Source: Desulfobacterales bacterium (lineage in GTDB: Bacteria; Desulfobacterota; Desulfobacteria; Desulfobacterales; JAUCGF01). From it: 13,055 bases of DNA. The notes under the pieces were generated by a model. That model was given only the letters and a program-made list of their open reading frames with translations. It was not told the DNA's origin and did not search any database. The translations under genes were made by a program, and so were the position numbers. The stretch lies in contig JAOZRC010000079.1 of the NCBI GenBank assembly GCA_029940345.1, positions 1-13,055 of the forward strand, given 5' to 3'. Positions 6,243 to 13,055 of this stretch are shown in pieces. How positions within the stretch are numbered: the stretch's first letter is position 1; every line of letters starts with the position of its first letter.

Positions 6243-8032
6243 ATCGCTTTGCCTGTATCATTATTATTTTGACCGTTTTTCTATTGGCTTCGAATACTGA
6301 AATCGTGTTAGCCGGGCGGTATGGTGATATCAATATTGCGGTTCACACTCATTCCAAAGAGGATAGCTTTCACGGCTATTATGAACACCGAATGACGGTT
6401 TTCAACCATTCCCCGTCTGCCTCCCACCGCGTGACGATCGAATTACCTTTTGAGAGCCGGTCATCAATACGTGGCAATTATATTCGTTCCATACGACGCA
6501 CCGTTTCCGTGGCGCCGCAAACCAAGGCGCATGTTTCCATTTTCCAGCCGCCCCTGCCGGTACACGGCTCTCGGGCAAAAGTATCAGTGGATGGCATCGC
6601 AGCCTCCCAATTTTTAGATATCCGGCGAGGTCGGCATGGTGGCAACAATCGAAAAATGAAGGTGGTTTTAGTCAGTGGGTCGCTAAACCGGGATAATCTG
6701 TATTCGCGGTTGAAAAACCTTCATAGCGGTCCGAAAAAGAAGAAATCACGCCAAAAGCGCAAAGAAATCCTGGTGCGCGCTGAACATGATATTCGAATGT
6801 GGAGCACCCATTGGCTGGGATACTCCCGCTATGACGGCATCATGATGCAAGTTGCCGATTGGACCACCGCGCCTGAAGCGGTAAAAACAGCGCTGGTGTC
6901 CTATGTCAAAACCGGCGGAACGCTGACACTTTTAGGGAACCCGGAAGACTTCTCTTACCAGTGCGTTGTACAGACTGAAGCACGGGACAACATGATCATT
7001 TACGCCGGCGGTTTCGGACGGCTGATTGTGATTCCGGTGGACGACGTTAATGCGCTAAACACCTTTCATTTAAACTATTTGATTGATGATTGGCGCATCA
7101 CTCAACTTCCTTTCGGACAGATTAATAATGAAACGGCGGCTAATAATGCGTTTCCGATCATTGACGGTTTTGATATGAACTTGAAGGCATTTTTATGGTT
7201 TATGCTGATTTTTGTGGTACTGGCCGGTCCGTTGAATCTTTTTATTTTGCACCGCCACAACAAAAAGATTTGGCTGGTGTGGACGTTTCCGCTCATTGCG
7301 CTGCTAACCGCCGCATCCGTGTTCGGCTTTGCGCTTTTGTCCGAAGGTCTTGACGCGGATGTCAAAATCAGCGGTGTCACCCTGTTGAATCAAACTGAAC
7401 ATGAAGCGGTTACGTTGGGAATGGCGGCATTTTATTGTCGTATGACACCATCTGACGGACTGCGTTTTTCATATCAAACTGAGTTGACGCCCCTGGTTTC
7501 CAGGGGGTATTCCCGTTCCGGCGCAGCCCGCACCATTGACCTGACAGGAGAGCAACATTTCACCTCCGGATGGATCACTGCCAGGGTGCCGGCCCATTTT
7601 ATGGTTCGTAAAATTGAAAAAAGGCGCGAGCGGTTGCAAGTTATCTGGCAATCCGACGGTCGGCCTATCGTGGTTAACGGTTTGGGTGCTCCCATTGACC
7701 GGCTTTTTCTGGCCGATACTCAAGGGAAAGTCTATTCGGGCCACCAAATACCGGTCGGTGCAAGCGTCATCCTGGACGATGCCTTCGCGCATGTCAATCC
7801 GTCTATTCCTTTAGAAAAATTTCTGCGTCCGACTTACATTGCTTTTGCCAAAAACAGACAGCTTGAATGGCTTTTAAATAAAGAGCAAACATACGTCACT
7901 CCTAATACGTATATTGCCCAAATTGACGGATGCCCGTTTATTGAAAAAGGATTGACCGATCCGGATAACCTCGAATTAAGCGCCATTGTTTTCGGCGTTT
8001 TCACACCTTCGGACGTAAATGTTAGAAATTAA
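6239..8032 (+). CDS. Exported two-helix inner-membrane protein of unknown function in the MoxR operon
   Basis: 597 residues. A signal peptide spans residues 1-25 (hydrophobic core CIIIILTVFLLAS, likely cleavage after VLA). The N-terminal part (about 27-130) looks like an extracytoplasmic beta-sandwich. A second part (about 140-275) has an alternating alpha/beta pattern with YDGIMMQVADW (198-208), AVKTALVSYVKTGGTLTLLGNP (214-235) and GFGRLIVIP (258-266). This resembles the glutamine-amidotransferase-like fold seen in membrane proteins that accompany BatA/DUF58 genes, though I see no catalytic triad. Two membrane helices follow (about 316-337 and 345-366) around the GPLNLFILHRHNKKIW loop, then a second extracytoplasmic domain to the C-terminus. 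A polybasic run (GPKKKKSRQKRK, 164-175) is unusual. The start is coupled to moxR by ATGA. The function is not recognised; an envelope scaffold for the downstream ABC transporter is an inference. Confidence 0.8.
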   Translation: MNRFACIIIILTVFLLASNTEIVLAGRYGDINIAVHTHSKEDSFHGYYEHRMTVFNHSPSASHRVTIELPFESRSSIRGNYIRSIRRTVSVAPQTKAHVSIFQPPLPVHGSRAKVSVDGIAASQFLDIRRGRHGGNNRKMKVVLVSGSLNRDNLYSRLKNLHSGPKKKKSRQKRKEILVRAEHDIRMWSTHWLGYSRYDGIMMQVADWTTAPEAVKTALVSYVKTGGTLTLLGNPEDFSYQCVVQTEARDNMIIYAGGFGRLIVIPVDDVNALNTFHLNYLIDDWRITQLPFGQINNETAANNAFPIIDGFDMNLKAFLWFMLIFVVLAGPLNLFILHRHNKKIWLVWTFPLIALLTAASVFGFALLSEGLDADVKISGVTLLNQTEHEAVTLGMAAFYCRMTPSDGLRFSYQTELTPLVSRGYSRSGAARTIDLTGEQHFTSGWITARVPAHFMVRKIEKRRERLQVIWQSDGRPIVVNGLGAPIDRLFLADTQGKVYSGHQIPVGASVILDDAFAHVNPSIPLEKFLRPTYIAFAKNRQLEWLLNKEQTYVTPNTYIAQIDGCPFIEKGLTDPDNLELSAIVFGVFTPSDVNVRN

Positions 8033-8951
8033 AGTTGATAATTTAAAGAAAAACTTTGGCGCGACCCAGGCATTGCAAGGCGTATCTTTCCAATTTCACG
8101 CCGGTCAGATTTTCGGTTTTGTCGGTCCCAACGGCGCTGGCAAAACCACCTGCCTGCGCATCCTGGCGGCGTTGGATGAACCCTCCGTCGGTGAAGCCTA
8201 TATCAACGGTGTGGCTGTCAGCCAGTATCCTGAAAAAATACACCATTTGGTGGGATTTGTACCGGATTTGCTGCCTGAGCATAGCGATATCACCGTACAT
8301 GAGTATCTTGATTTTTTTGCCCGTGCTTACAAACTCAAAGGAAGCTTGCGCAAGCAGCGCCTGGAAGGGGTGGAGACCTTTACGCGACTTAACGGCTTGC
8401 GCGATAAATTGTTAAAAGCGCTTTCCAAAGGCATGAAACAACGGGTCAGTTTGGCGCGCGCCCTGGTTCATGATCCGTCAGTGCTATTACTGGATGAACC
8501 GGCGGCCGGGTTGGACCCCCGAGCGCGCATCGAATTACGTGAATTGTTAAAGCTGCTGGCCGCCCAGGACAAGGCCATTCTGATCAGCTCCCATATTTTG
8601 ACTGAGCTGACTGAAATATGTGACGGGGCGATTATTATCGAACAGGGCAAAATTCTGCGTTCCGGCGCCATAAGCCAACTGATCCGGCAGGACCGGCCGC
8701 ATCTGTGCCTGCTTGTACGCTCGTATGACAATCCAGAGGAATTAGGCAAGCTATTGTTAGAAATGCCCAAAGTGATCGCCGTGCGGCCCGATGGCCGTGA
8801 ATTGCGCGTAGAGCTTGCGGGAGATGAAAAAGATGGCTGTGATTTACTGGCAGCCCTGGTGCATAAGGGCTGCCGTATCGCCGAATTTAAACAACAGCAA
8901 ACCGATCTGGAAGAACTTTTCATGAATCTTACCACTGGGGAGGTGCAATGA
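8019..8951 (+). CDS. ABC transporter ATP-binding protein (ABC-2 exporter type)
   Basis: 310 residues; the start lies 14 bases inside the preceding gene. This is the nucleotide-binding subunit of an ABC-2-type exporter, cytoplasmic and driving the permease encoded next. Walker A is GPNGAGKT (36-43), the signature is LSKGMKQR (135-142), Walker B is VLLLDEP (155-161), the D-loop is GLDP (164-167) and the switch histidine is H192 in SSH. The Q-loop position is Asp (GFVPD, 79-83) where Gln or Glu is usual. Residues from about 225 form the C-terminal accessory domain common in this exporter class (CcmA/NatA/YxlF-like). It is coupled to the permease gene by an ATGA overlap at 8948-8951. The substrate cannot be deduced. 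Confidence 0.95.
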   Translation: MLEIKVDNLKKNFGATQALQGVSFQFHAGQIFGFVGPNGAGKTTCLRILAALDEPSVGEAYINGVAVSQYPEKIHHLVGFVPDLLPEHSDITVHEYLDFFARAYKLKGSLRKQRLEGVETFTRLNGLRDKLLKALSKGMKQRVSLARALVHDPSVLLLDEPAAGLDPRARIELRELLKLLAAQDKAILISSHILTELTEICDGAIIIEQGKILRSGAISQLIRQDRPHLCLLVRSYDNPEELGKLLLEMPKVIAVRPDGRELRVELAGDEKDGCDLLAALVHKGCRIAEFKQQQTDLEELFMNLTTGEVQ

Positions 8952-10462
8952 CACTGGCACAAGCGTTCGCACGAATTGACGACCATCTCAATCCCATTGT
9001 TGTCAAAGAACTGCGCCAGGCGGTGCGCAGTCGTTTGGTGGTGGGGATGCTAATGTTTTTATTGGTTGTTCTTTTAGGTGCGATGACCCTGTTTGTGACA
9101 GAAGCCACTAACCAAAGCGGACTGAATATGACCCGAGCGATTCGTCAAGGACGGGATGCTTTTGAATTTTTACTGGGTCTGTTTGCGGTAACCACAATGT
9201 TGTTTATTCCCGCTTATACGGCGGTGCGTATGAGCAAAGAGCGCTTTCAAACTGTCGCCGATTTAGTGTTCACCACGACGCTGACGCCGAGCGCTATTAT
9301 TCGGGGTAAACTCATGGTGGGCATGATCTTAACGATGTTGGTTTTCAGCGCTTTTTTACCGTTTATGGTGCTGACCTATTTTTTAAGAGGCGTTGATCTG
9401 CCGTCTGTTTTCATCATTCTGGCAATGGCCATTTTGGCTCAAACTGTGACGATTCAATTTGCTTTGTGCATCGCCTGTATCCCGTGCAGTCGTGTGTTTA
9501 AGGTCATTTTGGGAATTGGCGCCGGTGGGGGAACTGTCTTCTTTTGTGTCGCAGTTATCTCATTTGCTGATGAATTGCTCCGCTATGGTGTCGGAAGCCG
9601 TCTGGGTTCGTCGGATTTTTGGATATGGACATCAATTCTGCTGCTTTTGGCGGTTCTGGCCTTCGGTTTTTGCCATGTCCTGGCCGTAGCGTTGTTAAGC
9701 CCTCCCACGGCCAATCGGGCGCCGGCTGTACGCGGTTACTTGACCGGCGCTTGGATTATCACCGGAATAGCCGCGTTTAGCGCACCATGGCATTCGCTAG
9801 TGGGGTTTCCATTGGATTTGGAATTATGGGTCGGATATACACTGACAGTTTTATTGGCCATGCTTTTGATATCCGTATCTGAAAAGGACACTCAAAGCCC
9901 ACGGATCAGATGCGCTATCCCGAAATCCCGGATAAAACGAGCTGTTGTATTTTGCTTTTTCAGCGGGCCCGCTAATGGGATTGCCTGGACGTTTGTAATG
10001 ATGTTGTTAACATTCGCTTTGGGATTGACACTAACATTCAGTTTGGGATTGATGCGCAAGTCTGCTGAAACCTTTTTGATCATGAGCGCCGGCATTTTTC
10101 TCTATTCTTACAGTTATGCGCTCACCGGATTGCTGATACGAAGAAAGTGTTTAACATGGATGCAGCCTCAAAACACCTGGTTGATTGTTATCTTAATTTT
10201 GGCCGTTGCCCATTTGGCGCCTCTGCTAATTATGGTGCTAATCGGTGTTAAACCCTGGCCGGATGTAATATACGGCAATTTGTTTCAAACCCTGGACATG
10301 CCAAGTGGCGATCTTTGGACGCATTTGCTAACAGCTTCAATTTGCGCTGCCGTCATCACATTTTTAAACCTGCCCTGGTTTGTTAAACAACTATACCGCT
10401 TTACACCGAATGAACATCGAACATCCAACGCCCAACACTCAACATCGAATACCGATTACTGA
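8948..10462 (+). CDS. ABC-2-type transporter permease, polytopic
   Basis: 504 residues. The ATG overlaps the upstream stop and has GGGGAGG (8937-8943) four bases ahead. The amphipathic N-terminus, with NPIVVKELRQAVRSRL (15-30), matches the start of many ABC-2 permeases. About 12 membrane helices follow, near residues 31-51, 73-95, 120-145, 151-177, 183-205, 224-250, 264-284, 290-310, 343-367, 375-397, 410-433 and 458-478. It presumably forms a dimer or pseudo-dimer with two copies of the preceding ATPase. The last 20 or so residues (from about NEHRTSN at 488 to the end) are encoded by the 7-bp tandem repeat at 10413-10468. They are probably not ancestral: the native protein likely ended near FVKQLYRF, just after the last helix. 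Confidence 0.9.
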   Translation: MTLAQAFARIDDHLNPIVVKELRQAVRSRLVVGMLMFLLVVLLGAMTLFVTEATNQSGLNMTRAIRQGRDAFEFLLGLFAVTTMLFIPAYTAVRMSKERFQTVADLVFTTTLTPSAIIRGKLMVGMILTMLVFSAFLPFMVLTYFLRGVDLPSVFIILAMAILAQTVTIQFALCIACIPCSRVFKVILGIGAGGGTVFFCVAVISFADELLRYGVGSRLGSSDFWIWTSILLLLAVLAFGFCHVLAVALLSPPTANRAPAVRGYLTGAWIITGIAAFSAPWHSLVGFPLDLELWVGYTLTVLLAMLLISVSEKDTQSPRIRCAIPKSRIKRAVVFCFFSGPANGIAWTFVMMLLTFALGLTLTFSLGLMRKSAETFLIMSAGIFLYSYSYALTGLLIRRKCLTWMQPQNTWLIVILILAVAHLAPLLIMVLIGVKPWPDVIYGNLFQTLDMPSGDLWTHLLTASICAAVITFLNLPWFVKQLYRFTPNEHRTSNAQHSTSNTDY

Positions 10463-10468
10463 ATACAG
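10413..10468 (+). repeat. Degenerate 7-bp tandem repeat (AACATCG-type) across the permease/DUF58 junction
   Basis: Eight consecutive heptamers in register: AACATCG, AACATCC, AACGCCC, AACACTC, AACATCG, AATACCG, ATTACTG, AATACAG. They end one base before the DUF58 ATG (10470). Because 7 is not a multiple of 3, they translate as a 7-residue cycle (EHRTSNA-QHSTSN), and the array supplies the permease stop codon. From memory, related EHRTSN-type arrays are scattered in some deltaproteobacterial and planctomycete genomes; I cannot verify that here. The array may have replaced an original junction and removed the DUF58 ribosome-binding site. Confidence 0.75.
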
Positions 10469-10469
10469 T

Positions 10470-11330
10470 ATGAAAAAATATTTGCTCGAAGGAGAAAAGG
10501 CCGGCGCTGACTACGTATTGCAACTGTCCCTGATGGCGCATTTGGGCCGTTCGGGTTATTACCCGGGCCGTCACACCGGATCGTCTTTGGATTTCAAGGA
10601 TTTCCGCGAATACCAACCCGGAGACGATCTGCGTCAGATAGATTGGGGGGCTTATGGCCGCAGTGATAAGTTGATTGTAAAATTATTTCGGGAAGAGATA
10701 GATCCGCATGTCGATTTTGTGATTGACGGTTCGCGTTCGATGGCGCTCCCGGGAACGGCCAAAGCCGAAGCGGTGCTGGGTTTGACAGCATTTTTGGGAG
10801 CCGCCGCCGCCAACGCCCGTTGTACAACCGCTGTATGGTTAAGCACAAGGGGATGCCGGCGCATCGATCACGGTGAATCCCAGCCCTCGTTTTGGCGAGA
10901 CATCACGTTTGAATCGCGTTGCCCGCTGGCGGAATCGTTTGCAATTCGTCCGCCCGCCTTGCGCCGACGGGGAATTCGTATCCTTCTGAGTGATCTGCTT
11001 TTTCCCGGGGAGCCATATAAAGTGCTTCGAACCGCATCCCAGGCCGCCAGCGCCGTGGTTGTGATTCAGATTCTGGCTGACACGGATATGAATCCCAATA
11101 TTCAGGGCAATTTGACGGTTGAGGATTATGAAACCGGTGCGACGGTAACACTTTTTGCAGATGAAAACACCCGCAAACGCTATGATTCCGCTCTTAAAGC
11201 CTTGCAGCAGAGTTGGCGTAATGCCTGTCGCCAGGCAGGAGCGCGCTTTATGACGTTCAACGCCGAACAATTAACATCCGACTGGAACGTGGAACCGCTC
11301 CTAGCCAGCGGTGTGGTAGGAGGATTGTAG
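10470..11330 (+). CDS. DUF58 domain protein (VWA-like partner of MoxR)
   Basis: 286 residues from ATG 10470 (MKKYLLEGEK...). An in-frame ATG at 10380 would add 30 residues read from the heptamer repeat and the permease end, so I reject it. The hallmark DUF58 block lies at residues 42-75: FKDFREYQPGDDLRQIDW, then AYGRSDKLIVKLFREE. A VWA-like strand with a MIDAS-type DGSRSM (86-91, DxSxS) follows. Family members are cytoplasmic or membrane-associated proteins encoded next to MoxR and thought to bind it. The length of about 290 is normal and there is no membrane helix. No clear Shine-Dalgarno precedes the ATG, which sits one base after the repeat array, so translation may depend on coupling to the permease stop 7 bases upstream. 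The stop TAG overlaps the next start by one base. Confidence 0.93.
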   Translation: MKKYLLEGEKAGADYVLQLSLMAHLGRSGYYPGRHTGSSLDFKDFREYQPGDDLRQIDWGAYGRSDKLIVKLFREEIDPHVDFVIDGSRSMALPGTAKAEAVLGLTAFLGAAAANARCTTAVWLSTRGCRRIDHGESQPSFWRDITFESRCPLAESFAIRPPALRRRGIRILLSDLLFPGEPYKVLRTASQAASAVVVIQILADTDMNPNIQGNLTVEDYETGATVTLFADENTRKRYDSALKALQQSWRNACRQAGARFMTFNAEQLTSDWNVEPLLASGVVGGL

Positions 11331-13055
11331 TGTTTTTTCTGGCGAAGCCTCAGTTTTTATACGGCCTGATCAGTATCCCTGTACTGATTGGGATCTATCT
11401 TTGGCGACAGCGCGCGCAACGCTATATGGTGTCATCTTTGATTCTATGGCAAAATCTGACACCGGTGCACCAGGGAGGAAAACGGTTTTACAGGTTACAT
11501 ACGCCGCTGATTTTCTTCATTGAACTGCTGATTTTGTTTTTATGTGTGCTGGCGGCCGCCGATCCCATGCTGTCTGCTGCGAAAATGACGCGACCGCTAA
11601 CCGTTGTTCTGGATGATTCCGTTTCCATGAAGGCCCGGGATAACGGCATCTCCTTTCAAAATCGTGGTTTAAAAGAGGTCCAAACCCTGCTTCAGTCGGA
11701 CAATTACGGACCGGTGCGCTTTATCTTTGCCGGTCTTAATCCCACCGTCAGTCCACGGACAGCGCGTTCTGCCGCCACGGCGCAACTTCTGCTCAAAAAG
11801 TGGCAGTGTAACGATCCGCACGCAGATTTGGCAAAGGCGCTTGAAATGGCGGTTGCGCTGGCCAGCCGGGATGAATTGATTCTGGTCGTCAGTGACCATG
11901 CGCCGGCCCGGACATTACCGCAAAACAACCTTAAATGGATATCCGTTGGAAAGCCGCTGCCGAATGTGGGGTTTGTTAATGCTGCGCGTACCAACACTGA
12001 CGCCAGGGGCCGTTGTCTTTTAGAGATTGCCAATTTTGCCGATCAAAGCGTGCAAACCACGCTGCAAATTGCCGGCCGCCAAAAACCATTACAGCTTAAA
12101 GCCCGCGAAACCAAACGGCTGCTGTTCGATTTGCCTGCTGACATTCCCGTTCTGACCGCTGTATTGGGCGATGACAGTCTGGCGGCGGATAACCGCGTAT
12201 GGCTGTATCCGCCGCTGTCTCGAAAATGTCGGGTGAAAATCACGATTAAAAATCCTGACATGCGTTCTATAATTGAAAGGGCACTGCAATCTGCCCATCT
12301 TGCTTTGACTGTTGAGAAGGAAGCGGTACTTGTGTTTACGGATCAGCTTCAACCGGAATCCCAATCTGAAGCCAGACCTGTGATTTGGATGGTTCACTTG
12401 CCGATATTAACTGATGGCGCTGTATATCAAGGTCCCTTTGTAAAAGACTATACGCATCCGCTCATGCTCGGCATCTCCTGGGAAGGCGTGATTTGGGATG
12501 TGGGATTGACATCTCCGCTGCCAGGCGCGCCGGTTCTGGCCGCAGGCGATACATCGATGATTACAGATGTCCAGCAGCCCTCCGGACGCCATCATATCTA
12601 TATACGCATGAATGCAAAACGTTCAGATGTTTTTCACACACCGGCCTGGCCAAGTCTGATCTGGAATCTGTTGAACTGGCGTATTGACAAACTTCCCGGC
12701 ATGAAACGAAGGAACGTGCGCGCCGGCCAAAGCGTAACCCTCATTCCGCAAAGCGACATTGCCGAAATCAGCGTAACCGCACCCAATGGCCGAAAGTCTG
12801 TGGCAATAGTGCGGAAGGGAGCAGCCCATATCAGGCCCCGGCAAATCGGCCAATACACCCTTGAGGCCGGTCGTCAAAAAATCAATTTTGCGTCCAATTT
12901 GTTATCCGCCCAGGAATCTGATCTCACCCAATGCCGTACAGGCCAATGGGGTGATTGGGATGAAACGGCGATCATAAAACAGCACAGTCGTCCGTTGTCC
13001 TGGGTTTTCCTTGTTTTAGCGCTTTTGGGGCTTTCGGTTCATTTGATGGTGTCAA
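11330..13055 (+). CDS. BatA-like VWA membrane protein, 3' end outside the window
   Basis: The frame is open from GTG 11330 to the window edge (575 codons, incomplete). GTG is well supported: AGGAGG at 11318-11323 lies six bases ahead, and it overlaps the DUF58 stop (TAGTG). The N-terminus is the BatA (aerotolerance-regulator) type: FLAKPQFLYGLISIPVLIGIYLWRQ (helix about 8-25), SSLILWQNL (35-43) and a second helix (about 59-77). A VWA-like domain follows with TVVLDDSVSM (91-100), whose D95, S97 and S99 form the DxSxS metal site. Further on are LILVVSDH (183-190), an extracytoplasmic-looking beta region and the family-typical GDDSLAADNRVW (280-291). A third helix begins near residue 558 (SWVFLVLALLGLSVHLMV), at the edge. 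It is expected to sit in the inner membrane and to work with MoxR and DUF58. BatA-family proteins were named for Bacteroides aerotolerance, but that role is not shown here. Confidence 0.9.
   Translation, partial: MFFLAKPQFLYGLISIPVLIGIYLWRQRAQRYMVSSLILWQNLTPVHQGGKRFYRLHTPLIFFIELLILFLCVLAAADPMLSAAKMTRPLTVVLDDSVSMKARDNGISFQNRGLKEVQTLLQSDNYGPVRFIFAGLNPTVSPRTARSAATAQLLLKKWQCNDPHADLAKALEMAVALASRDELILVVSDHAPARTLPQNNLKWISVGKPLPNVGFVNAARTNTDARGRCLLEIANFADQSVQTTLQIAGRQKPLQLKARETKRLLFDLPADIPVLTAVLGDDSLAADNRVWLYPPLSRKCRVKITIKNPDMRSIIERALQSAHLALTVEKEAVLVFTDQLQPESQSEARPVIWMVHLPILTDGAVYQGPFVKDYTHPLMLGISWEGVIWDVGLTSPLPGAPVLAAGDTSMITDVQQPSGRHHIYIRMNAKRSDVFHTPAWPSLIWNLLNWRIDKLPGMKRRNVRAGQSVTLIPQSDIAEISVTAPNGRKSVAIVRKGAAHIRPRQIGQYTLEAGRQKINFASNLLSAQESDLTQCRTGQWGDWDETAIIKQHSRPLSWVFLVLALLGLSVHLMVS

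Noticed and set aside
10413..10468. CRISPR-like array
   Set aside because: The units are 7 bp, contiguous and degenerate, with no spacers and no cas genes.
10380..10469. Upstream ATG that would lengthen the DUF58 protein by 30 residues
   Set aside because: The extra residues come from the permease end and the heptamer array in another frame. The family-like N-terminus starts at 10470.

Overview
The window looks like a chromosomal segment from a Gram-negative bacterium of intermediate base composition. The multi-HAMP chemoreceptor remnant, the dCACHE sensor joined to an AlbA/Schlafen domain and the MoxR/VWA/ABC gene order recall Desulfobacterota (Desulfobacterales-like) genomes. That assignment is an inference from gene style; no rRNA or other marker gene is present.

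Left part (1-3087): positions 139-1243 hold a decayed methyl-accepting chemotaxis protein gene. It keeps one N-terminal membrane helix, part of the sensory domain and an array of HAMP repeats. It has lost the second membrane helix and the whole signalling hairpin, and it is broken by frameshifts. A C-terminal receptor-like tail survives in another frame at 1181-1243. Next comes an intact gene (1474-3087) for a membrane sensor with an extracytoplasmic double-CACHE domain and a cytoplasmic AlbA_2/Schlafen-type domain.

Middle (3088-3631): an AT-rich stretch without a gene. It contains a roughly 200-bp imperfect palindrome with conserved ends, and a fragment of the same repeat lies at 1260-1284. 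A strong hairpin lies at 3434-3470.

Right part (3632-13055): a tightly packed same-strand cluster of seven genes, running off the right edge. In order they are: a membrane/coiled-coil protein of unknown function; a MoxR-type AAA+ ATPase; an exported two-helix membrane protein of unknown function; an ABC ATPase; a polytopic ABC-2-type permease; a DUF58 protein; and a BatA-like VWA membrane protein, truncated by the window edge. From moxR onward most junctions overlap by 1-14 bases, so these genes are probably cotranscribed. A 15-bp inverted repeat ending in a T run separates the first gene from moxR and may act as a terminator or attenuator. A degenerate 7-bp tandem repeat sits exactly at the permease/DUF58 junction and supplies the permease C-terminus.

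Working model (inference): MoxR remodels or activates a partner through the DUF58 and VWA proteins, and the ABC pair and the exported membrane protein form an associated envelope complex. The substrate is unknown. MoxR/DUF58/BatA modules are well known; embedding a complete ABC-2 exporter plus two uncharacterised membrane proteins in one operon is the part most worth functional study. I see no CRISPR array, tRNA, rRNA, transposase or integrase.
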